Origin: Terana coerulea
Lineage: Eukaryota > Basidiomycota > Agaricomycetes > Polyporales > Phanerochaetaceae
Direction: 5' to 3'
Assembly: GCA_024811115.1 (NCBI GenBank)
Contig: JAKOGH010000055.1
Coordinates: 1 to 13,408, forward strand
Length of the DNA stretch: 13,408 nucleotides
The position numbers and the translations under genes were made by a program. The notes below the pieces were generated by a model. The model was given only the letters and a program-made list of their open reading frames with translations, was not told the DNA's origin and made no database searches. Positions 1 through 8,677 of the stretch are shown piece by piece (the first letter of the stretch is position 1; each line of letters starts with the position of its first letter).

Positions 1-1
1 G

Positions 2-284
2 TGTAGAAGTGCAGCGCATACGGCGGCGTCTCACTCCTACCAGAAACAGGAAGCTAGGATGGTTACTCCCTGTAGGTTGGTTGATACACAGTTAGTGGGT
101 TGAGAGTTGTAAGAGTCTTATTAGAGTATGGCGCAGAGGGCTGCCTTATATCTCTGATACTGGGTGGCTGTCTCTGAAACAGACACAAATAGGTCCAGGA
201 CAATAGACAATAGGCATCGTCATGGTGGAACCTGGTAGAACAATAGAAGATGTGAGCAGAGCGCTTACGTCTATCGGCTCAACA
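2..284 (-). repeat. 3' LTR of the copia element (left LTR)
   Basis: This 283-bp repeat matches the repeat at 6028-6319 along its whole length with roughly a dozen differences, most of them small indels. It lies downstream of RNase H in the element's orientation and is therefore the 3' LTR. Its TATA-like stretch at 144-151 reads ATATAAGG on the minus strand and has lost the longer TATATAAGG of the other LTR. Confidence 0.92.
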
Positions 285-297
285 CTCCTCCTAACCT
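285..297 (-). other. Polypurine tract next to the 3' LTR
   Basis: On the minus strand the bases just before the 3' LTR read AGGTTAGGAGGAG. A purine-rich run abutting the LTR is where plus-strand DNA synthesis is primed in LTR retrotransposons. It is interrupted by two T residues. Confidence 0.65.
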
Positions 298-351
298 AGC
301 ACGGCGTACTGCCTGCGCTGGTTTATCGCGCTAGTTAGCAGCGATGCGAAG

Positions 352-2102
352 TCAGAGCATTGGTCGGAACTTGCGGCTTGAGATTCTTGGTAAAGATATC
401 TGCGGGATTGTCAACGCCAGGTACGAAGAGTACTTCGGCGATGGCCCAGCTTCGACGACATCGCCGAATGTAGTGGTAGCGAATGTCGATGTGTGTGCGC
501 TTTTCAGTAGCAGGATTTTCCGAGACGAATAGAGCGCCTGGTTGTCGCTGCAGATGGGTACTTTCGAGAAGTTGTAGCAGAGTTCAGAGAGGATATTTCG
601 AATCCATGACTTCTCGGGAGCAGTCGCTGAGTGCCATGTATTCGGCATCTTTAGTCGACGTTGCTACGGACTTACGTGCGAAGAGCTCAGGTTAAAGCTC
701 TCCTGCAAGCATTAGCAGGAAGCCAGTCTGAGCGGCGGTTGGAAGCAGCCGCCCAATCTGCATCGGTGTCGCCACAAAGCCTAACCGGAAGAGCCGTCAT
801 ACTCGAGTGTAGTTACGAGTGCCTGACAGGTAGCGGCAGATGTACGGCTCTGTTCAGGTGGTCTTCAGACGGGTTCGCCTGAACTGTGCGAGCTTTGTGA
901 CAGCGTACGCAATGTCGGTCGTGTACCGAGCATGATATAAAGGAGTGAGCCTATCGCAATTTGGAAACGGCTCTGGCGAGCTTTGTTTAGCTCTCCTTCA
1001 TTTGGTTGAGGGATATAACCTCGGGAAGCGGAGCTTTGCCATTTTGGCATTGGTCTGGCCAGCGTTCGAGTACCTTGTCGAGTAGGCGCATTGATCAGTC
1101 GATCTTGTGCCAACTCGTTGTATGCGCATGCGCAGAAACTCCTTTACGTCGCCCATATCGCGCCTCCCGTCGTTGCATGAAGGACTCCTTTTTGAGTACT
1201 TTTGCCTCGTCACGGCAAATATAGCGTCGTCAGCATAGACTACGGCGATGACCATGTCGTTGCCTGCGCCTTTAGCGTATCGCCAGCATCGGACTTCAGT
1301 CTTTTGAAGCCGAGCTCAGCCATAGACTTGCTAAGGGCTTTCGCGGGACAGTCCTGCGCTAGCAAGCGTAGGGCGCGACGGAGACGAAGCACCATGTGCT
1401 TTTTCCGTAAGCGGGAAAGCCATCAGGTTGCTCCGTAGATCTCCTCATCTAACAGTCCGTCTACAAATATGCGTTGCGCACATGAGGCCAGTAAGAAAGA
1501 AGCCTTCGAGTGCGCAAGGGCAGAGTACGAATCTAACGGTTTCAAACCTGACTGGAGAAGATTTTGTCATAGTCGATTCCCTCAATTTGAGAGAAGCCGC
1601 GAGCTACAAGTCGCTTTCTTTCGACCATCTGATTTCTCATCAAAAACCCATGAGTTCTTGTGGCGCGTTTGCCTTTCGGCCGCGGGGCGAGTTCGAACAT
1701 GCCTCTTTTGCTTAATGCATCGAGCTCGTCTTTGCATGCAGCGCGCCATTCTACCTGCTGTTTTGCAGGCAGGCGGTTTATGTCGCGTAAAGTCCAGTCT
1801 CGGACTGAAGACTTTATTGCGTCGAGATCGACTGCTTGGGCAAGCAAATAATTGTAGAAATTTACTCCCTTCCGACGCAGTCGTGCCAGTACGTCATCTG
1901 ACACTGGGCTTTCGCTTCCAGTGTCTCCAGTGGGCTCAGTGATATCCGGAATAGGTTCGAGCTGTTCGGATGTAGAAGGGCTAGCAGGACGTGTGGCGGG
2001 GACACTGTCGGGCTGCTTGCTATGGCTAGGCCGCGCCCAGCTCTTGCAGTGGGCTTGGTCGGCCAGTCTGCTTTTCCCAACTACGGATACCTCTATCAGC
2101 AC
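352..2102 (-). pseudogene. Copia pol: reverse transcriptase and RNase H, frameshifted
   Basis: The RT N-terminal part at 2102-1542 includes WRAACKDELDALSKRGMFEL and KRLVARGFSQIEGIDYDKIF, standard copia RT blocks. The catalytic YADD follows in another frame at 1237-1226 (VIAVVYADDAIFAV). After it come YIPQPNEGELNKARQSRF and IAIGSLLYIMLGTRP at about 1113-865, then RNase H: WIRNILSELCYNFSKV and ICSDNQAL (Asp at 546-544), continuing to FGDVVEAG and DNPQISL-like sequence near 352. These enzymes would copy element RNA into DNA and remove the RNA. Stops and frame changes separate each block, so this copy is inactive. The domain order fixes the direction of the element. Confidence 0.9.
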
Positions 2103-2355
2103 TTAAAATCCGTGACGGTGCTTGTGACTGGTCATCACGGGCCTGGATTTTGACTGGGATCCTTCGTGCAGCGAGTCTTACGCGCGGCTGGCGAGGAATA
2201 ACTGGTGGTGCCAGTACCTGCGGATCTTCTGCGGGTGGTGTCGCCTCGCGACGAGGCGGACTCGGGCTATGCCCAACTGGGGCTTAGGGGCTGAACCGTC
2301 GTTCAGCCGCTCGGTCTCTTTTGGCGGAAGGAGGGTTAGGACGAGATGCAGCTCG

Positions 2356-3540
2356 CTATTTAGGCGGTGGCGCATCGTCGTCACTATCGTCTGATCGCAC
2401 TGCTTGCAAAGACTCACTGTCGTTCGCGTTTTTGGTGTTTTGCGCTAGGCGGGTCAGGCCGCGCGGGCATTTGCCGTCGGGACACTTGGGGAAATAAGTT
2501 TCACACCACTCGACTTGAGTTGAAGCGAAACGCGGCGTTGTTGGGTCCTCATGAAGGTCCAACCCGTGTTCGTCGTGTCCGATGTATGTCATTTCGGACT
2601 TAGGCTGTAGTTTGTTCTTTCGAACATCGGTAGGGATAAAGACCCATGCACCGCGAGCCAAAATCGCGGATGTTATCAGCGCGTGGTTTTGTGAGTGCCT
2701 CATAAGGCGTAACCCATTTTAATCGTGAAACGGGGTGCGGTTATAAAGCACTGTGGCGTGCATAACGCAAATTCCCACCACGAAGGAGGAATGCAAGCTG
2801 TAGCGCATAGCCTCAGCTTTGTCCATGAGGGTTCGATTGAACCGCTCAGCGCGTCCATTCTGTTGTGGAGTATGAGAACGGCTAGTTAGGATTTTAATCC
2901 CTTCGTCCTTTAGCATTTGAATGAATGTGTTTGATTTATATTCTCCCCTGCATCTGACATCCAGCTCTCGACATTAGCTTTATGCTGGTTTTGAACCATA
3001 GCAAGAAAGTTTTTGTCGCTTGGATGGCGACGGATTTTAGCCTTAAGCAAATAATCCATGCATGCGACGTATAGTCATCGACAAAGGTGATGATATACTT
3101 GTATCGGTGATATGAATCGACCGGGAACTCTTCGAGTCACTGTGAATGAGCTCAAAGGTCGCGATGCTCGTCGAGCGTCGGCGGGAAAGAGCGATTGTGC
3201 ATCTTTCCTTGTGCGCAGCGAGCAGGGTGAGTCCGATTTATTATAGTCGAAATCAGGACATTCCGTCGTTGCTGACGGAAGTTGACGTAAGATCCAGCTC
3301 AGAGGGATGTCCAAACCGTCTATGCATTATCTCCGTGCGAGACTAGCGCAAGGCTGTCTCGGTCAGTGTCTAAATAGTACACTGTTGCATTTGGATAAAG
3401 CGGCACGAAATGCAATAATTCCTGGCGATTATCACCGTCCAGGATTTTTAGAGTGGTTGTGTCACCTCAATTGCCGGTTCTGTCGTAGCAGCTGGCCAAG
3501 CGAGATTAGATTCATGTCTTTTGTGAAGGCATGAGTCGAA
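2356..3540 (-). pseudogene. Copia pol: GAG-pre-integrase and integrase, frameshifted
   Basis: The pre-integrase region is seen near 3314-3075, with ARRASRPLSSFTVTRR in place of the usual sequence around the first catalytic Asp. At about 3060-2930 the sense strand reads DYLLKAKIRRHPSDKNF and then SWMSDAGE, which carries the second Asp of the D,D-35-E core. After a frameshift, 2916-2719 gives MLKDEGIKILTSRSHTPQQ followed by NGRAERFNRTLMD, holding the catalytic Glu. At 2703-2356 there is GAWVFIPTDVRKNKL and EMTYIGHDEHG, matching the copia integrase C-terminal region. The enzyme would insert element DNA into the chromosome. At least three frame changes disable it. Confidence 0.87.
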
Positions 3541-3565
3541 CATTTTCAGTAGGACTTTAATCGTT

Positions 3566-3850
3566 CTACTTGTCGCTAGGACGGTAGTTGATGACGGAGT
3601 CACCTTCCTCAGAGATAGTTACATGCCCATTAGCCGTTTGAGCGACAATTGGGTCAATGTTGCGCAAGTTGCGCAATAAACTTCTTTGACCGGTGAAGTG
3701 GAAAGACGCTCCTGAGTCGAGCAGCCAGTCACTTGATTTTGCAAGGTTTTTCCTTTGCAGCTCTGACACGCGTTAAATAACTTATTGTGCACACATCGGT
3801 CTGGTAATTGAAGGAAGCCTGCTCCATTCAATACAGTAGCATACATGTGG
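3566..3850 (-). pseudogene. Copia pol: Cys/His motif and aspartic protease segment
   Basis: In one frame the minus strand encodes RCVHNKLFNACQSCKGKT (3795-3757 spans C-x-H-x6-C-x2-C), a compact metal-binding-like motif. A frame change then leads into SSDWLLDSGASFHFTG, the start of a retropepsin-like protease with the catalytic Asp in DSG at 3718-3710, followed by IVAQTANGHVTI. This protease would cut the Gag-Pol polyprotein. The change of frame between motif and protease, and the stop near 3566, show it is broken. The DWLLDSGA block is diagnostic for copia proteases, so identity is secure even though the boundaries are not. Confidence 0.85.
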
Positions 3851-4068
3851 TATCTACTTGCTTATTCAGCCGCCGAGACCTGCGCGCAATCAGCTGCGGG
3901 TTTCGGTTAGTGTGGTGCACGAGTGCAGAGTTAGGGGACGTACTCGAGTACGCGTTGATGATGTCCTGGTGGATCTCGATCGTCCATCAGGCATCCGTGG
4001 CTTGGTCGTCGACGTCGCTGTCGTTGTCCTCGTTTAGAGGGACACGGTGTCCTCGATGTCAGGGGTGG

Positions 4069-5792
4069 TCAGCGGGCGCCGAAGCCGTCCTCCCTGTCGA
4101 GTGACATTTGCATGTCGACCTCGTCGGACCAGATGATCGGCGAGGATTCGCGAGCTGCGCTTGGTGGGGCGGAGGAGCTGCCCTCGAACTCCGGCTCAGC
4201 AAACTTTCGTTTGAGAGCGACGTTGTTCGAGTCGATGCGGGCGTCGAGCTCGGCGATGCAAGCATCGAGCATACGCTTCGGCGTAGTCGAGGTCGGCCTG
4301 CTTGGCGACGAGCCTTCTGCGGCCTCATCTTCGGCGGCGGTGGCAGCGGCTCGCTTTCCTGGGCGGTAGCCAGCTTGACAAGCTGGTGTCGCTCGTCGAT
4401 GCCGCAGCCACGATCGAGGTCGAGCCGCTGTTCGGGGCGCGTTCTTGTCCGCGATCCACTGCTTGCGAGCAATCTTGCGGAGCTGCGGCCTCGCGAAGCT
4501 GGGCCATGCAGAGTGCAGTGCTCGTCGTCCTCTCATCGAGGATTGGGACGGAGTTCCATGATTGCGGTGCTCAATATCCCGCATGGCGTCGGCACGATGA
4601 GCGTTGTGCTCATTTGCGTCGATGACCTCCTCGAGGGTCCGGATGCGCTCACGGGACCCAACGACTCCAAGCTTCTCAGCAAGGGATAGTGCCTTGCCGG
4701 AAGGCGGGGAACTGGTTGCCGTTGCCGAGCGGAGCTCGCGCTCTCCTTCGATGCGAGACTGAATTTCTTCCGGCCTCGGATTTTGGGAGAGCGGGATGTC
4801 GGGGCAAAGTCGTTCATACCGGTATGACCGGGCGGCGATGTAGGAGTGACCGTGGTCGGCATCCTGGGCTTTGCCTTTGCCCTTGCCCCGGCGCGCTTGC
4901 CGGCGCTGGGTTTTTCTTTCCCTTGCCGTTACCGGCATCGTCCTGCTGCTGCTGCTGCTGCGCTGCGGCTGCTGCTGCTGCGCTGCTGCTGCCCGTTAGG
5001 GCGCTGCTGCTTGAACTGAGGATCCTTCCCTTGTTCTTGACGGCGGTGACGCGCTTGTAGACTCGGTCTGCTTGCGCTGTCCACCGGAAAGCTTCCGCTG
5101 CTCCCATGCAGCGATGAGCTGCTGCCGTACTGCTTGGGATCGGGGCTTCCAGCAGGTAGGGGATCAGGGATGTGTCTACCATTTTCTGGTTTAGAGTGAT
5201 GACAGTGGCGGCGTGCTTACCGTACGCTGGTGTCTTCGAAATGAGGAGCATCAGGTGTAAGTACACGTCTACTTCCACATAGACCGCGTTGAGACGGTCG
5301 ACGTGGGATTGGATCTTCGGCGATCGTGGGTGCTGAGGACTGATCATCAGGGATGCGAGTCTCCAGGGGGCCCCTGAAATCGGTGTAGGCCATACCCAGG
5401 GTGTTCTGGGTGTAGGTGGTCTGCAAGGACTACGATACAGGGCCTTGGCTGTCGTCTACGTTCTTCACTGACTGTCCGATCTGGTATGTCAAGCGAAGGC
5501 GGATGAAGCCCATGGCCCTAGGAGGTCGTCGTTGATCCAGTCATCGAGCTTGTCGACGGCTCTGGAGTGCTCATGCTCGTTGCGGGCACTCGCGGGAGGC
5601 GCCAGTGTTTGGAGTGGCGGGGCGAAGCGGGAGCTGCCGGGACAGTGCGAATAAGACCAGCACCGTCGGCTGAGTTGTCAAGAGCTGACGAGAGATGCCC
5701 TGAGTGCCCAGGAACGACTTCAAGGTGTCGTTCAAGTGCTCCCAGTTAGTTCCGTCGAGGACGGGGACAAGCTTCTCGAGAGAGGAAGACAT
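4069..5792 (-). pseudogene. Copia gag, frameshifted
   Basis: The likely start at 5792 opens with a typical copia Gag N-terminus, MSSSLEKLVPVLDGTNW, leading to KSFLGTQG. Gag-like sequence resumes in other frames: around 5426-5217 (YTQNTLGMAYTDFRG) and 5347-4814 (SHVDRLNAVYVEVDVYLHLM, ITLNQKMVDTSLIPYLLEA, VYKRVTAVKNKG). The last part, 4938-4069, is one uninterrupted frame that is basic and then rich in Glu, Arg and Ala. Gag would form the virus-like particle that packages element RNA. A (CTG)n tract at 4943-4992 lies inside and changes the apparent residue from Gln to Ala or Ser by frame. No CX2CX4HX4C zinc knuckle was found. At least three frame changes are needed, so no functional product is expected. 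Confidence 0.82.
4943..4992 (+). repeat. Imperfect CTG/CAG trinucleotide microsatellite in gag
   Basis: The stretch is almost wholly CTG units, broken by CGCTG and CGG interruptions. In the sense (minus) strand it is CAG/GCA-rich and codes for Gln, Ala or Ser depending on frame. It lies next to a gag frameshift and slippage is a plausible cause. It belongs to the retrotransposon. Confidence 0.85.
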
Positions 5793-6006
5793 TGCTGAGT
5801 TCTGTAGGGACAGAACAGTCAGTACGGCGTACTGACATGGCTTTAGCCAAGGAGGGCCCTAAGGGGCGCCCTCGTGCCTGCTCAGCTTGCCTGGGCGCAG
5901 ACGGTGCGCTAGGTAGCGCAACCGTCGCGCACGATGGCAGCGAAGTAGATACAGGCGAAGTATACCAATGAGCTGGTTGTTGCTGCCAGTGACGGCGCAA
6001 TCAACC

Positions 6007-6027
6007 GCGTCATCGGGCTTCATAACC
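6007..6027 (-). other. Primer-binding site, complementary to the initiator tRNA-Met anticodon arm
   Basis: Directly inside the 5' LTR the plus strand reads GGGCTTCATAACC, which closely resembles the initiator tRNA-Met anticodon arm (GGGCUCAUAACCC) with one extra T; the bases before it (GCGTCATC) resemble the preceding part of that tRNA. The minus-strand RNA would therefore pair with an internal part of the tRNA, not its 3' CCA end. This is the half-tRNA priming mode known for Drosophila copia. The extra base may be decay of this copy. Confidence 0.6.
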
Positions 6028-6319
6028 TGTAGAAGTGCAGCGCATACAGCGGCGTACACTCCTACCGAGGCCTAGAGGAAGCTAGGTTGGTTACTCACCT
6101 GTAGGTTGGTTGATACACATGTTAGTGGGTTGAGAGTTGTAAGAGTCTTATTAGAGTATGGCGCAGAGGGCTGCCTTATATACAATACTGGGTGGCTGTA
6201 CTACAAACAGACACAAATAGGTACCAGGACAATGGACAATAGGCATCGTCATGGTGGAACCTGGTAGAACAATAGAGAAGATGTGAGCAGAGCGCTTACG
6301 GCGTCTATCTGACTCAACA
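6028..6319 (-). repeat. 5' LTR of the copia element (right LTR)
   Basis: This 292-bp repeat is the partner of 2-284 and lies upstream of gag in the element's orientation, so it is the 5' LTR carrying the promoter. It ends with the CAACA terminus at 6319, followed by GTACG. It is slightly longer than the other LTR because of several short insertions. Confidence 0.92.
6174..6182 (-). promoter_or_regulatory. Candidate TATA box of the 5' LTR promoter
   Basis: The minus strand reads TATATAAGG here, in the middle of the upstream LTR, about 145 bp before its internal edge. That is a plausible place for the U3/R promoter of the element. The equivalent site in the other LTR is altered. Assigned by motif and position only. 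Confidence 0.5.
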
Positions 6320-6731
6320 GTACGACGACTTCAAAACGAAAGCAGTAACACTCGAGCGGCTTGTCAGTCCACGTATGCTTTCTCGTGCGTGCTGGACAAA
6401 GAATTTCAGCACGATGCGCCCAGGATTGGTGGCTTGATACCGCTCGCCGGCGTGTCCATGCCAGGCCGATGTCGTGGACATGTTTACCAACGCTTTGCAG
6501 ACTGCACATGACGAAGCGTGGAGGCGCAAGCTTTGCTAGCTACCAACTCTGACATTCGCTATAGGAGAGAGGCGGCACTATGCAAAGTTGATACTTATCT
6601 GTTGGTCAAGTCCAAATCTGATGGTAGCAGGCCGCCTCTGCTGGTAGCTATTCCAGCCAACAGACTCGGAATGAGGGCTCAAGTCCTAAGTAGCGTTTAA
6701 GCTCATTTCACGATGGGCATATTTCATTGAG

Positions 6732-6762
6732 GCAGTGGTGTCAGTCCTTGGTCTACCACTGC
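6732..6762. repeat. Short inverted repeat (8-bp arms, 15-nt loop)
   Basis: GCAGTGGT at 6732-6739 pairs perfectly with ACCACTGC at 6755-6762. It could form a small hairpin in either strand. No T-run follows and no function is implied by context. Confidence 0.5.
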
Positions 6763-7006
6763 TCGTCACCTAGTGCGTTTTTCAATGCTTTCTGTATTTT
6801 CCAGCTTACCAATGAATCTACTCAACTTTCAGATACTATGCGGTTATGCCGTGAAAATTCACATCTCTTTTGCTATGCTGTTTGATGATTACCATGCTCG
6901 GTGCGCGCAACCATCTGTTAGCTTGCTCCCGTGACTCGCTGGGTGGTATACTAAACGAGTCCAGTGGGCGTGGAACTACGCTCGTCGCCCTCTTCTGACA
7001 CCGTAC

Positions 7007-7024
7007 CAGAGGCTGGAGCCTCTG
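7007..7024. repeat. Perfect palindrome, CAGAGGCT-GG-AGCCTCTG
   Basis: Two 8-bp arms separated by GG form an 18-bp inverted repeat, 58 bp before the start codon at 7083. It lies in the presumed promoter or 5' UTR. It could be a binding site for a dimeric regulator or a hairpin in the leader, but nothing else in the sequence decides this. Confidence 0.5.
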
Positions 7025-7082
7025 TGACCTAGCGCTTCAGAGAAGCCTGTGGGTTCGCGTTGACTTGTTCTAGGGTGTCAAT

Positions 7083-8297
7083 ATGCAGAGCCTGGTGGTC
7101 AGCGTTGATGACAAGGACCCACGGCTCACATACACGCCGCGGAGCTCGTGGATTTCTTTCGACGGAAAGCCGACGGATTTCAACCAGTAAGTACCTGCAC
7201 GTCACGCATACTTTCTTTTCCTAACGATTATCATGTTCTGGTGTGTTGCGTTCGGCATATCGACTCATTCGCTTTCCATTCTAGCACTACAACTGCTACT
7301 GGCTTCAATCAATCTCAAATGATTTTTAAGTTTAACGGTACGCGTTCTACTGCTGAAGCATGCGTTGGCATCTTATAACTGACTGGTTTCTCCTCTAGGG
7401 ACCTCCGTATCAGTATACGGTAGTATCCCGCCGAATAACTATGTCATGTCGACGTATACCGTGGATTCTTCCACCCCTGTCACATTCACGAACAAGCAAG
7501 TCGTTGAATACACATCACACCAGTTGTTCTATCAGTCTGCCGAACTGTTGGACGGGCTGCATACACTCGAAATCGACACGCCGGGTGCCTTTAACCTTCA
7601 TAACTCAATGGATGGCTGGTACATCTTCGATTTTCTCACATACACATCCTCTCCAAATACCACCGTCTCCACCTCCAGCAATGCGTCAGTACCCAGCTCG
7701 ACATCGCACGATAACGGTGATCGTGACGGTCATCCCATGGACACAACCGCCCCGGGCAAGGAGCTTTCTCAGATCATCATCACGGTTCATCTTCGGCGAA
7801 GTCAACAGATCTCTCCGTCATCTTGCCTGCGGTTTTGATACCTTCCATTGTGCTCCTTGCCATCTTCATTGGCGGCTTTCTGTACTGGAGGCGGAGGAGC
7901 AGAAAGATGATTGCGCGTATCGTCGATTCAGAGATACAAGAGAAGTTGGGTCAAGATATACGGACCGAGAATAGTAAGTATGTCATGAACTGGATTTTCG
8001 ACCTTGTCGCGCTCACAGTGAACCATAGCCCTTGTGTGGAATGGACGCCAGGGTATGCTGTCCCCTCGAAGGACTCCATATCTCACTACGTCTCCAGGAT
8101 TCACCGCCTTGGGAAACGATTGGCAACGGGACAGGGGTCTTGCCGTGTACAGTCAGGCGCCACCGGTGGATGTTTCTCACACTACCCGCCTTCCTCTGAG
8201 TCCTGTGAATGGCGGGCTTGAGCTGGATTGGGCATTACGCAGTGAAAGAGATACGAGCACAGTTCCCGCCACGTCGCCTAGGTTTCATGCGTACTGA
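7083..8297 (+). CDS. Single-pass transmembrane protein, basidiomycete family, paralogue A (314 aa, five exons)
   Basis: Exons inferred at 7083-7186, 7285-7337, 7399-7716, 7773-7973 and 8029-8297; all junctions are GT-AG and keep frame. The protein opens with MQSLVVSVDDKDPRLTYTP, part of a beta-rich domain (about 1-135) ending in DGWYIFDFLTYT, then a short Ser/Thr linker. One transmembrane helix spans about 174-196 (LPAVLIPSIVLLAIFIGGFL), followed by basic RRRSRKMIARIVDSEIQEKL and a cytoplasmic tail ending SPRFHAY. There is no N-terminal signal peptide, so an N-out signal-anchor topology is my inference. The start is supported by the paralogue at 8678, which also begins MQ and has its first two introns at the same codons and phases. 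The 56-nt third intron is absent from the paralogue; if it is not real, the gene has a frameshift near 7720-7770. Function unknown; a surface binding or sensor role is only a guess. Confidence 0.78.
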
Positions 8298-8677
8298 GGC
8301 TTTCAATAGCTCCACCATCAGAATCTTCTATACATGTTGATTTCCAGGATGACATCGGCCGCCTTTGTGCGCGTATCACAAACAGATACGGGAATGGATT
8401 GCAATGGGCCGGCTTGACATGACGGCTGGAGAAACCGGTCTGCTACGCAACACTTCGCGCTATCTTTCAAGTTCGGTGACATTGTCACTGTGCTTCTGAT
8501 ATCGGAATCGCTTTGTGAGCACAACGATCTGTTATGCTGATGTTCATTCACTAGAAAGGATATGGAATCGCTCTCCTCGGCCTCTGTCGTTCCCGTTTCC
8601 CTCTTCCCGACGCTCCAAGCCTAAGCTCAGACTCGAAGGCCTCGCCGACGCACATTTTCTACCAGTCTCGGAACGCC
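8298..8677. other. Spacer between the tandem membrane-protein genes
   Basis: This 380-bp stretch must hold the 3' end of the first gene and the promoter of the second. No protein-coding exon, RNA gene or clear TATA box is seen. A 20-codon upstream reading frame at 8562-8624 (MESLSSASVVPVSLFPTLQA) lies ahead of the start at 8678 and ends before it. Whether it falls in the transcript is unknown. Confidence 0.5.

Larger units (their letters stand above)
2..6319 (-). mobile_element. Ty1/copia LTR retrotransposon, degenerate, with both LTRs
   Basis: Near-identical direct repeats at both ends each begin TGTAG and end CAACA on the plus strand, which reads TGTTG...CTACA in the element's own minus orientation, a usual copia terminus. 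Between them the minus strand shows gag, protease, integrase, reverse transcriptase and RNase H in that order; integrase before RT separates copia from gypsy. A primer-binding site sits inside the right LTR and a purine tract inside the left LTR. Every protein domain is split over several frames, so the copy cannot make a full polyprotein as read. The base before the left LTR (g) agrees with the last base of GTACG found just after the right LTR, consistent with a 5-bp target duplication of which only one base is inside the window. Confidence 0.93.
6320..7082. other. Intergenic stretch between retrotransposon and first membrane-protein gene
   Basis: No gene can be supported in these 763 bp. 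A plus-strand frame over about 6518-6700 stays open for 60 codons, but it has no recognised domain and no clear splice signals. Two short inverted repeats are present and listed separately. The right part (about 6900-7082) should contain the promoter and 5' UTR of the gene at 7083; I see no convincing TATA box there. The left part is the pre-insertion DNA flanking the retrotransposon. Confidence 0.5.

Noticed and set aside
1469..1942. 157-codon plus-strand open frame
   Set aside because: It lies antisense to clear copia RT sequence and resembles no family.
4108..4689. 193-codon plus-strand open frame
   Set aside because: It is antisense to the long gag frame, GC-rich, has no recognisable domain, and is best seen as a composition effect.
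4943..4992. CTG repeats as a CRISPR-like or satellite array
   Set aside because: There are no spacers; it is a simple coding trinucleotide tract within gag.
6732..6762. Hairpin as a possible tRNA or terminator
   Set aside because: It has no cloverleaf, no T-loop motif and no T-run; it remains only a short inverted repeat.
7441..7974. 177-codon plus-strand frame inside paralogue A
   Set aside because: The frames at 7446 and 7823 carry the conserved ectodomain and transmembrane helix; this third frame matches neither.
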